Source: DASXBA01 sp046729895 (lineage in GTDB: Bacteria > Actinomycetota > Thermoleophilia > Solirubrobacterales > Thermoleophilaceae). Taken from it: a stretch of DNA of 12,537 nucleotides. Below are positions 6,582 to 12,537 of the stretch, piece by piece (positions within the stretch are counted from its first letter, which is position 1; the number at the start of each line of letters is the position of its first letter). A model generated the notes under the pieces. It saw only the letters and a list, made by a program, of their open reading frames with translations. It did not search any database and was not told the DNA's origin. Where the stretch lies: assembly GCA_046729895.1 (NCBI GenBank), contig JBKPHP010000079.1, forward strand, positions 1 through 12,537, given 5' to 3'. A program made the position numbers and the translations under genes.

Positions 6582-8150
6582 TCACCGCACGAGCTCCCTT
6601 CCCCGTAGGGCCAGCCAGAACTCGATCCTGTCCCGCGCGTTCCGCAGGTCGCGGCCCGTGAGCTCTTCCACGCGGCGTATCCGGTAGCGCAGCGTGTGGC
6701 GGTGGCAGTAGAGCTCACGGGCGGCCCGCTCCCACTGCCCGTTCTGCTCGATGAAGGCCTCGAGGGAGCGGATGAGCTCATCGCCGTACTCGCCGCTGGC
6801 GTCCTCCAGCGGCCCCAGGACGCTGTCACAGAAGAGGCGCAGCGCGTCGTCGTCCTGCAACGACAGGAGCAGCTGAAAGGCGCCCAGGTCCCGGTAGGAG
6901 GCGACGCTAGGGCCGGCGCCGTCCGCGACGGCCGTGGCCTCCAGCGCGCAGCGCGCCTCGTGGTAGCTGCGTCGCAGTTGCCCCAGCGGCGCGGGACGGC
7001 TCACCGCGGCGCGGAGCTCCCCGCGCTCACCGCTAACGGCCTCGCGCGCCTGCTCTGCGAGCGCCACCGGATCGAGGCCGGCCTGCGCGTCGACGACGGC
7101 ACACAGCAGCCGGTCGCGCGTCGCCACGAGCGCGCCCAGCCCGGCGTCGGCGAGGAAGCGGTCGAGTACACGCTCGGCGCCGGTTCCCGCCTCCCCGTTT
7201 CGGCTGAAGACGAGCACGGCCGCTTGGGAGCCGATCCCGAACGGCCGCAGGCGTCCGCTGAGCTCGGTCTCGTCGAGTCGGCCTCCCACGGCCTCCGCAA
7301 GGACGTCGCCCGCCAGCCGCCGCTCCGTGTCCCGCATCGCGCGCTGTCGCATGAGCTCGAGCGCGACCACTGTGCCCGCCTGCCGGAGGATGAGTCGCTC
7401 GAAGTCGCCCAGCCCGCTGGAGTCGTGGGCGGCCAGCAGCCATGCCTGAGCGCCATGGCCTCGCGCGGCGACAGGCAGCACCAGCGAGCGCCCGGCGAGC
7501 TCCACGTGGTCGGGCGCGAACTCCCCCCTCTCGCGCTCGCCGGCCGCTTCCGCCGTGCGAGTGCGGACCTCCTCCGCGACGGCCTCGAGGGCCGCCTGGG
7601 GCAGCTCGCGGCGGAAGGTCTTGGAAGCCATGGGCTCGCCACGGGCGCTCAGCACGACCACCGCACCGCCGATCGCAGCGGCGAGCGCGCGCACGAGCTC
7701 GTCGAGCCCGCGCTCCTCGAGCACCAGGCGCTCGAGGCGCTTGTGGATGGCGCTGCTGCGCTGCAGGAGCTCGTACTGCTCGTTCACGAGTCGCGTAAAG
7801 GCCTTCTCCGTGATCGCGATGAAGGGCAGCTCGTACGGCACCTCGAACACCGGAAAGGCCAGCTCGTTGGCCTCGCGGAGGAGCGCCTGAGGCAGCTTTT
7901 CGTGATTGAAGCCGGTGCCGAAGCCGAGTCCGGCCAGGTGGCTGCGATGGAGCAGACGGATGAACTCGCGCTGGCGCGCCGTGCTTTCGAGCGTGAGCCC
8001 TGTCGTCAAGAGGAGCTCGCCGCCGGACAGCCAGGGAGTGGGGTCGGGAAGCTCCGAGATGTGGACCCAGCGCACCGGCGCGTCGCCGGCCTGCTCGCCC
8101 GCCGCGAGCTCGAGGCCCATCTCCGCGACGAGGCCGCGAACAGTGAGCAT
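6582..8150 (-). CDS. PucR-family transcriptional regulator
   Basis: 522 residues, usual for the family. The N-terminal PucR domain spans about residues 1-125 (MLTVRGLVAEMGLEL, then RWVHISELPDPTPWLSGGELLLTTGL and FPVFEVPYELPF). A central region of about 130-400 has the shape of the GGDEF-like/sensory part of CdaR/PucR proteins. The C-terminal helix-turn-helix is at about 473-498 (WERAARELYCHRHTLRYRIRRVEELTG), the PucR/HTH_30 signature. Such proteins regulate purine, amino-acid, GABA or polyamine catabolism, often as activators responding to a small ligand. The ATG at 8150 follows the transaminase stop by four bases with no clear ribosome site, so it is probably made by coupled translation, giving an autoregulatory arrangement. 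A likely target is the divergent region at 9556-9710; the ligand is unknown, with putrescine, 4-aminobutanal or GABA as reasonable guesses. Confidence 0.92.
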   Translation of the reverse strand: MLTVRGLVAEMGLELAAGEQAGDAPVRWVHISELPDPTPWLSGGELLLTTGLTLESTARQREFIRLLHRSHLAGLGFGTGFNHEKLPQALLREANELAFPVFEVPYELPFIAITEKAFTRLVNEQYELLQRSSAIHKRLERLVLEERGLDELVRALAAAIGGAVVVLSARGEPMASKTFRRELPQAALEAVAEEVRTRTAEAAGERERGEFAPDHVELAGRSLVLPVAARGHGAQAWLLAAHDSSGLGDFERLILRQAGTVVALELMRQRAMRDTERRLAGDVLAEAVGGRLDETELSGRLRPFGIGSQAAVLVFSRNGEAGTGAERVLDRFLADAGLGALVATRDRLLCAVVDAQAGLDPVALAEQAREAVSGERGELRAAVSRPAPLGQLRRSYHEARCALEATAVADGAGPSVASYRDLGAFQLLLSLQDDDALRLFCDSVLGPLEDASGEYGDELIRSLEAFIEQNGQWERAARELYCHRHTLRYRIRRVEELTGRDLRNARDRIEFWLALRGRELVR

Positions 8151-8154
8151 GGCG

Positions 8155-9555
8155 CTAGTGCTTCACCACCCGGTCCCAGGACTCGCCCAGCACCTTCCGG
8201 AGCACGGCCTCGATCTCCTCGAACTGCTGCGTGTCGGCGATCAGCGGCGGCGTGATCTGAACCACCGGGTCGCCGCGGTCGTCGGCCCGGCAGATGAGGC
8301 CGCTGTTGAAGAGTGCGCCGGACATGTAGCCGCGGAGGAGCTCCTCCGACTCGGCGTCGGTGAACGTCTCTTTCGTCTCCTGGTCCTTGACGAGCTCGAT
8401 GGCGAGGAAGTAGCCGGCGCCGCGGACGTCGCCGACGATCGGCAGATCGCGCAGGCCCTCGAGCATCTGACGGAACTCTCCCTCCTTCGCCCTCACGTGA
8501 CCGCACAGGTCCTCGCGCTCGAAGAGATCGAGGTTGGCCAGCGCCACTGCCGCCGCCATCGGGTGGCCGCCGAAGGTGAAGCCGTGCGCGAAGATCGCGT
8601 TGTCGTGAAGGAACGGCTCCGCGATGCGGTCGGAGGCGATCAGCGCGCCCATCGGGGCGTAGGCCGAGGTGAGCGCCTTGGCGACGGTGATCAGGTCCGG
8701 CTGGTAGTCGTAGCGCTCGCAGCCGAACCAGTGACCGAGACGGCCCCAGGCGCAGATGACTTCGTCGGAGATCAGGAGCACTCCGTACTCGTCGCAGATC
8801 TCGCGCACGCGCTGGAAGTAGCCCTCCTGCGGCGGGATGCAGCCGCCCGAGTTCTGCACCGGCTCCAGGATGACCGCCGCCACGGTCTCGGGGCCTTCGA
8901 ACTCGATCCGGTGGGCGATCTGCTCGGCAGCCCAGAGCGGGTCTCGGCCTTCCGGCCAGCGATAGCTGTTGGTGTTCGGCACGTGGCAGGAGCCCGGCGT
9001 GAGCGGCTCGAAGGGCGTACGCAGGGGCGTGATCCCGGTGATCGCGAGCGCCCCGAACGAGGTGCCGTGGTAGGCGGTCTCGCGGGCGATGATCTTGGTG
9101 CGCTGGGCCTCGCCGTTCATCTTGTAATAAGCGCGCGCCAGCTTCCAGGCCGATTCCACGGCCTCGGATCCGCCCGACGTGAAGAAGACGCGGTTCAGGT
9201 CGCCCGGCGCGAGCTTGGCGAGGCGCGTCGCGAGCTCGATCGCCGGCGGGTGGGCGTAGCTCCAGGTCGTGAAGAAGCCCAGCTCCTTGGCCTGCTTCGC
9301 CGCAGCCTCTCCGAGCTCCGTGCGGCCGTGGCCGGCGTTGACGCAGAACAACGCCGAGAGACCGTCGAGGTAGCGGCTGCCCTGCTCGTCCCAGACGTAG
9401 CAGCCCTCGCCGCGAACGAGGATCGGGATCTCGTGATCCTCGTCGTACGCGCCCATGCGCGTGAAGTGCATCCACAGGTGGCGCCGCGCCAGCTCCTGCA
9501 GCCGACCGGGGGCCTTGGCAGTCGGCTCGAACGCGGTCTGGGGGGTAGTGGCCAT
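8155..9555 (-). CDS. spuC: Class III (PLP-dependent) aminotransferase, probable putrescine-pyruvate aminotransferase
   Basis: 466 residues from the ATG at 9555, preceded by GAGGAGAGGG; an upstream extension to 9726 would cross the intergenic region and is rejected. Class III transaminase motifs are TSGGSEAVESAWKLAR (126-141), AYHGTSFGAL (161-170), LEPVQNSGGCIPP (230-242), SDEVICAWGRLG (263-274, D264 contacting the PLP ring) and the PLP lysine K293 in TVAKALTSAYAPMGAL. HGFTFGGHPMAAAVALANL (324-342) is typical of the omega-transaminase/SpuC group, which transfers an amino group from putrescine or other diamines to pyruvate, giving 4-aminobutanal and alanine. The aldehyde dehydrogenase and alanine dehydrogenase in the same unit fit this exactly. 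Substrate assignment remains inferred; cadaverine, beta-alanine or GABA are possible alternatives. It is the first gene of the leftward unit. Confidence 0.88.
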   Translation of the reverse strand: MATTPQTAFEPTAKAPGRLQELARRHLWMHFTRMGAYDEDHEIPILVRGEGCYVWDEQGSRYLDGLSALFCVNAGHGRTELGEAAAKQAKELGFFTTWSYAHPPAIELATRLAKLAPGDLNRVFFTSGGSEAVESAWKLARAYYKMNGEAQRTKIIARETAYHGTSFGALAITGITPLRTPFEPLTPGSCHVPNTNSYRWPEGRDPLWAAEQIAHRIEFEGPETVAAVILEPVQNSGGCIPPQEGYFQRVREICDEYGVLLISDEVICAWGRLGHWFGCERYDYQPDLITVAKALTSAYAPMGALIASDRIAEPFLHDNAIFAHGFTFGGHPMAAAVALANLDLFEREDLCGHVRAKEGEFRQMLEGLRDLPIVGDVRGAGYFLAIELVKDQETKETFTDAESEELLRGYMSGALFNSGLICRADDRGDPVVQITPPLIADTQQFEEIEAVLRKVLGESWDRVVKH

Positions 9556-9593
9556 TCCCTCTCCTCGGTTCGGGCAGATAGACGCTGGGGACA

Positions 9594-9622
9594 ACGCTAT
9601 CGGCGCCTCAGAATAGACACAA
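9594..9622 (-). promoter_or_regulatory. Candidate promoter for the leftward catabolic unit
   Basis: On the minus strand TTGTGT (9617-9622) and TAGCGT (9594-9599) are separated by 17 bases. They match the -35 TTGACA only in part, and the -10 in the TAnnnT pattern. The predicted start would lie some 30 bases upstream of the transaminase ATG. This is a weak match, assigned mainly by position and spacing. Confidence 0.35.
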
Positions 9623-9623
9623 G

Positions 9624-9660
9624 GGCGCACGGAGTTAAAGCCAGAGCATCTACGTGCGCC
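9624..9660. promoter_or_regulatory. Perfect 8-bp inverted repeat in the divergent region, candidate operator
   Basis: GGCGCACG at 9624-9631 and its exact reverse complement CGTGCGCC at 9653-9660 are separated by 21 bases, with half-site centres 29 bp apart (nearly three helical turns). The left arm abuts the candidate leftward -35 and the right arm lies just before the candidate rightward -10. This arrangement fits a dimeric regulator controlling both units, and the PucR protein encoded next to the transaminase is the natural candidate. The long AT-containing loop argues against a terminator. The repeat is seen directly; regulator binding is inferred. Confidence 0.5.
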
Positions 9661-9666
9661 ATTCTG

Positions 9667-9672
9667 TATAAG
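9667..9672 (+). promoter_or_regulatory. Candidate -10 element for the potA-potD-potB unit
   Basis: TATAAG is the best -10-like sequence on the plus strand in the intergenic region, but no convincing -35 lies 16-18 bases upstream. A promoter with a weak -35 that depends on an activator would fit. If this is right, transcription begins near 9679, which would make a TTG start at 9678 impossible and favour ATG 9711 or a later start for potA. Confidence 0.3.
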
Positions 9673-9710
9673 AGAGCTTGGCCGTTTTCTGCCTTCCGCC
9701 CCTTGCGGGG

Positions 9711-10916
9711 ATGTCGTTGCACACATACCGTCCGCTCGAAGGAGGAGCGATCCCGCCGGAACAGCACAGCCCGAGCGTCCCGAGCGTCCGTCTCGACCGG
9801 GTCACGAAGCTCTTCGGGGACCTCGCGGCCGTCCGCCAGCTCACGCTCGACATCGAGCGAGGCGAGTTCTTCACCTTGCTCGGCCCTTCCGGCTGCGGGA
9901 AGACCACCACGCTGCGAATGGTGGCCGGGTTCGAGGAGCCGAGCGAGGGACGCGTCCTGCTCGAGGGGGAGGACGTCACCGGGCTCCCAGCCTTCAAGCG
10001 GCCCACGAACACGGTCTTCCAGAGCTACGCGCTGTTCCCGCACCTGAGCGTGGAGCGGAACGTGGCCTTCGGCCTGGAGCGCAAGAAGGTGCCCAAGGGG
10101 GACGTACGGAGCCGCGTGGCCGAGGAGATCGAGCGCGTCGGCCTGGCCTCCGAGGCCAAGCGCAAGCCGAACCAGCTCTCGGGCGGCCAGCAGCAGCGCG
10201 TCGCTCTCGCGCGCGCCCTCGTCAACCGTCCGGCCGTGCTGTTGCTGGACGAGCCGCTCGGAGCGCTCGACCTGAAGCTCCGCAAGCAGCTACAGGTGGA
10301 GCTGAAGGGGATCCAGCGCGATGTGGGGATCACGTTCGTCTACGTGACGCACGACCAGGAGGAGGCGCTCACGATGTCGGACCGCATCGCGGTCATGAAC
10401 CGCGGTTTGGTCGAGCAGGTTGGCGCGCCGGAGATGGTCTACGAGCGCCCGGGCACGACGTTCGTCGCGGGCTTCATCGGCGTCTCGAATCTGATGCCGG
10501 GAGATGTCATGTCGGCGAACGGCGCCCGGACCGAGCTTAAGCTCGACGCCGGCGTGACGGTGCGGACCGAGTCCGCGGGCGCAACAGTCGGTGAGCGCGC
10601 GCACGCGGTGGTCCGCCCCGAGAAGCTGGAGCTGCATCCGCTGGACAGCGGCTCTCCCGAGGACAGGCCGAGTGTGGAGGGAATCATCGAGAGCTCGCTC
10701 TACCTCGGCACGGCCACCCAGGTGGTGGTCAAGCTCGGCGACGGCACGGCCATGACCGTGCTGGTGCCGAACACCGACGAGGCGGCGCGTCAGCAGATGC
10801 CCGGGGCCGGCGCACGGGTTCGCCTGGCGTGGGCCAACGAGCACATCCATATCGTCAGAGACGCGGCGGGCGGCGAGCCCGCCTCCGCGCCACTAGATAC
10901 GGCCGAGGTGGCCTGA
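9711..10916 (+). CDS. potA: Spermidine/putrescine ABC transporter ATP-binding protein PotA
   Basis: 401 residues if the ATG at 9711 is used. It is the ATPase that drives polyamine import on the cytoplasmic face of the permease. Motifs are Walker A GPSGCGKTT (58-66), Q-loop Q104, signature LSGGQ (156-160), Walker B LLLDE (177-181) with the D-loop GALD, and the switch histidine H214 (VTHDQEEALTMSDR). FVAGFIGVSNLMPGDV marks the change to the C-terminal TOBE regulatory domain (about 255-385). The start is uncertain: a TTG at 9678 extends the frame, the ATG at 9711 has only a poor ribosome site, and a perfect AAGGAGG at 9739-9745 precedes an in-frame ATC at 9750 that would give a family-like N-terminus. 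It is the first gene of the rightward unit, 13 bases before potD. Related spermidine, Fe(III) or sugar importers share this ATPase type, but the PotD and PotB neighbours support polyamines. Confidence 0.93.
   Translation: MSLHTYRPLEGGAIPPEQHSPSVPSVRLDRVTKLFGDLAAVRQLTLDIERGEFFTLLGPSGCGKTTTLRMVAGFEEPSEGRVLLEGEDVTGLPAFKRPTNTVFQSYALFPHLSVERNVAFGLERKKVPKGDVRSRVAEEIERVGLASEAKRKPNQLSGGQQQRVALARALVNRPAVLLLDEPLGALDLKLRKQLQVELKGIQRDVGITFVYVTHDQEEALTMSDRIAVMNRGLVEQVGAPEMVYERPGTTFVAGFIGVSNLMPGDVMSANGARTELKLDAGVTVRTESAGATVGERAHAVVRPEKLELHPLDSGSPEDRPSVEGIIESSLYLGTATQVVVKLGDGTAMTVLVPNTDEAARQQMPGAGARVRLAWANEHIHIVRDAAGGEPASAPLDTAEVA
9739..9745 (+). promoter_or_regulatory. Strong Shine-Dalgarno inside the 5' part of potA
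   Basis: AAGGAGG is followed after four bases by an in-frame ATC codon at 9750 and by no ATG, GTG or TTG in frame until well into the ATPase domain. It is either a real ribosome site for a rare ATC start or simply coding sequence for Leu-Glu-Gly-Gly. Confidence 0.35.
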
Positions 10917-10918
10917 GC

Positions 10919-10925
10919 AAGGAGG
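10919..10925 (+). promoter_or_regulatory. Ribosome binding site deciding the potD GTG start
   Basis: AAGGAGG lies in the 13-base gap between the potA stop and the GTG at 10930, with a spacing of four bases. It fixes the GTG start, which also gives a complete Tat-type signal. Confidence 0.8.
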
Positions 10926-10929
10926 ACAG

Positions 10930-12144
10930 GTGCGATCGACGACGGAGTTCGAGCGACGCTTCGAGGAAATGATCCGCGAGGAGATGACGCGCAGGCGCCT
11001 CTTGCGCCGGGGCGCGGCGGGCGCTCTCAGCGTGAGCGCGATCGCCTACCTGGCGGCGTGCGGCAGCGACGAGACCTCCGAGCCCAAGGGCGCGAGCGAG
11101 AAGGTCATCCCCAAGGGCAAGATCTCGAAGAGCCTCCTCTTCGCCAACTGGCCGCTCTACATAGACGTGGACGAGAAGACCAAGCAGCACCCCACGCTCG
11201 ACAAGTTCCAGAAGAAGTACGGGACCAAGGTGAAGTACGTCGAGGAGATCAACGACAACGTCGAGTTCTTCGGCAAGGTCCGCCAGGAGTACGCGCAGGG
11301 CAACTCGGGCGGGCGCGACCTGCACGTCGTCACCGACTGGATGTGCAACCGCATGAAGCGGCTCGGTTACGTCCAGAAGCTCGACAAGTCTTCGATGCCC
11401 AACGTCGTCAAGAACATCGAGCCGTCCGTCGCGCATCCCGACTTCGACCCGAAGCGCGAGTTCTCGGTGCCGTGGCAGTCGGGCCAGGTGCTGATCATCT
11501 ATCGGGCGGACAAGGTGGGCCAGTCGGGGCCGGCGAACGCCAACGAGCTGCTGGAGGACAAGAAGCTCAAGGGCAAGGTCACCTTCCTGACGGAGATGCG
11601 GGACTCGGTCGGCTCCGTGCTGCTCGCCGACGGCATCAAGCCGGAGGACGCGACCAAGGACCAGTGCCTTAGCGCGATCGACAAGCTCGAGAAGGGCGCC
11701 AAGGACGGGCAGATCCGCCGCTTCACCGGCAACGAGTACACGAGGGACATCTCGAAGGGCGACTCGTGGGCAATCATCGGCTGGTCCGGCGACGCGGTGC
11801 AGCTCACGGCACAGGGCACGAAAGTGAAGTACCGCTTCCCCAACGTGGGCTACATGGTCTTCACGGACTCGATGCAGATCCCGGTCGGCGCGCCGCACGC
11901 GTACACGGCGGAGAAGATGATGGACTTCGTCTACGACCCGGAGATCCAGGCGCTGATCACGGCATACGTGAACTACGTGCCGCCGGTCAAGGGCACGAAG
12001 GAGGTCCTGGCGCAATCGGATCCCGACATCGCGTCCAACAAGCTGATCTTCCCGGACCTCTCGAAGACCCATGACCTGAAGACGTTCCCGCCCAAGGACG
12101 AGGCGGAGATCGACGAGGCCTTCCAGCGCGCGATAGGCGCGTGA
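10930..12144 (+). CDS. potD: Spermidine/putrescine-binding lipoprotein PotD-like (Tat signal)
   Basis: 404 residues from a GTG with a strong ribosome site. It is the extracytoplasmic substrate-binding component of the importer. The N-terminus has a long charged n-region, a twin-arginine stretch RRRLLRRG (21-28), a hydrophobic core GALSVSAIAYL and the lipobox LAAC with C44. It is therefore predicted to be exported folded by Tat and then lipid-anchored. The mature part begins with SLLFANWPLYIDVDE (about 67-81), the usual PotD/PotF first strand (NWxxYI), and continues with KKYGTKVKYVEEINDNVEFFGKV, DLHVVTDWMCNRMKRLGYVQKLD, VPWQSGQVLIIYR, WAIIGWSGDAVQL and IPVGAPHAYTAEKMMDFVY, in the order of the type 1 periplasmic-binding polyamine family. 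It lies between the ATPase and permease genes. Putrescine versus spermidine preference cannot be read reliably here. Confidence 0.93.
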   Translation: MRSTTEFERRFEEMIREEMTRRRLLRRGAAGALSVSAIAYLAACGSDETSEPKGASEKVIPKGKISKSLLFANWPLYIDVDEKTKQHPTLDKFQKKYGTKVKYVEEINDNVEFFGKVRQEYAQGNSGGRDLHVVTDWMCNRMKRLGYVQKLDKSSMPNVVKNIEPSVAHPDFDPKREFSVPWQSGQVLIIYRADKVGQSGPANANELLEDKKLKGKVTFLTEMRDSVGSVLLADGIKPEDATKDQCLSAIDKLEKGAKDGQIRRFTGNEYTRDISKGDSWAIIGWSGDAVQLTAQGTKVKYRFPNVGYMVFTDSMQIPVGAPHAYTAEKMMDFVYDPEIQALITAYVNYVPPVKGTKEVLAQSDPDIASNKLIFPDLSKTHDLKTFPPKDEAEIDEAFQRAIGA

Positions 12145-12537
12145 CGCTGTTCCGGCGCCAGAGCGTCCTGCCCTGGGCGCTGCTCGCGCCGGGGCTCCTC
12201 TGGCTGCTGATCTTCTTCGCCGTCCCCCTCTACTACATGGCGCAGATCTCGCTGAAGGAGGGGACGATCGACACGGGGTACCAGTTCACCTGGCACTTCC
12301 AGACGTATATCGACGCCCTCAAGAACTACGACACGCAGTTCCTGCGCTCGTTCTGGTACGCGGGCGTCTCCACGCTGATCGCCCTGCTGGTGGGCTACCC
12401 GCTCGCCTACGCGATCGCCTTCCGCGGCGGCAAGTGGAAGAACGCACTGCTGCTGGTGGTGATCCTGCCGTTCTTCACGACCTACCTCGTCCGGACGCTG
12501 TCGTGGGAAACGATCCTCGAGGACGACGGCGTCGTAG
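12141..12537 (+). CDS. potB: Polyamine ABC transporter permease PotB-like, 3'-truncated by window edge
   Basis: 132 codons are visible from a GTG at 12141 that overlaps the potD stop as GTGA, indicating translational coupling; no separate ribosome site is seen. The protein starts TLFRRQSVLPWALLAPGLLWLLIFFAVPLYYM, giving a first membrane helix at about residues 11-33. An external loop follows (GYQFTWHFQTYIDAL), then a second helix at about 70-93 (FWYAGVSTLIALLVGYPLAYAIAF) and a third at about 100-120 (NALLLVVILPFFTTYLVRTL). The sequence LPFFTTYLVRTLSW is characteristic of PotB/PotH-type permeases. The cytoplasmic EAA loop that docks the ATPase is not yet reached. A second permease gene (PotC-like) would be expected downstream, outside the window. 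Confidence 0.92.
   Translation, partial: MTLFRRQSVLPWALLAPGLLWLLIFFAVPLYYMAQISLKEGTIDTGYQFTWHFQTYIDALKNYDTQFLRSFWYAGVSTLIALLVGYPLAYAIAFRGGKWKNALLLVVILPFFTTYLVRTLSWETILEDDGVV

Noticed and set aside
6696..8255. 519-residue plus-strand open frame opposite the PucR gene
   Set aside because: It mirrors the PucR reading frame and has no recognisable motif or ribosome site, whereas the minus strand has both PucR and helix-turn-helix signatures.
9624..9660. Reading the inverted repeat as a transcription terminator
   Set aside because: The loop would be 21 bases, no T-run follows on either strand, and it lies between two divergent gene starts where no terminator is needed.
9556..9726. 57-residue N-terminal extension of the transaminase
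   Set aside because: It runs through the divergent intergenic region, including the candidate operator, and has no homology to the family; the ATG at 9555 has its own ribosome site.
7906..10047. 713-residue plus-strand open frame spanning the transaminase, the intergenic region and the start of potA
   Set aside because: It crosses a divergent promoter region and overlaps two strongly supported genes in other frames; its composition is that of a GC-rich shadow.
10532..10545. 14-bp perfect palindrome CGAGCTTAAGCTCG inside potA
   Set aside because: It lies within the coding sequence for a Thr-Glu-Leu-Lys-Leu-Asp stretch, with no T-run or second site, so a terminator or operator role is not supported.

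Overview
The window is very GC-rich, with GTG used as a start codon by several genes and tightly packed genes. It encodes a lipoprotein with both a Tat motif and a lipobox, and an alanine dehydrogenase that closely resembles the mycobacterial enzyme. This points to a high-GC actinobacterium. The style of the Tat-lipoprotein and of the sulfatase C-terminus reminds me of the Thermoleophilia (Solirubrobacter/Conexibacter relatives), but that placement is an impression and could not be tested here.

Layout: two divergent transcription units meet at a short intergenic region (about 9556-9710). Rightward (+) is a polyamine ABC importer: ATPase PotA, substrate-binding Tat-lipoprotein PotD, and permease PotB, which runs off the window. 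Leftward (-) is one long set of eight co-directional, nearly abutting genes: a class III aminotransferase of the putrescine-pyruvate type, a PucR-family regulator, a saccharopine-dehydrogenase-like oxidoreductase, alanine dehydrogenase, a gamma-aminobutyraldehyde dehydrogenase, an SRPBCC protein, a PPK2-type polyphosphate kinase, and a secreted sulfatase/alkaline-phosphatase-superfamily protein that is cut by the window start.

How they probably work together (inference from family knowledge): PotABD imports putrescine or spermidine. The aminotransferase moves an amino group from putrescine to pyruvate, giving 4-aminobutanal and L-alanine. Alanine dehydrogenase turns alanine back into pyruvate, releasing ammonium and NADH, so the amino acceptor is recycled. 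The aldehyde dehydrogenase oxidises 4-aminobutanal to GABA. The PucR protein is the obvious candidate regulator, and a perfect 8-bp inverted repeat lies between the two divergent start regions where its operator would be expected. The saccharopine-dehydrogenase-like protein, translationally coupled to alanine dehydrogenase, has no assigned step in this pathway and is the most interesting unknown. The last three leftward genes (SRPBCC, PPK2, sulfatase-like) have no evident link to polyamines and may simply share transcription.

No tRNA, rRNA, CRISPR array, insertion sequence or phage gene was recognised. Apart from the 9556-9710 divergent region, no intergenic gap exceeds about 40 bases.
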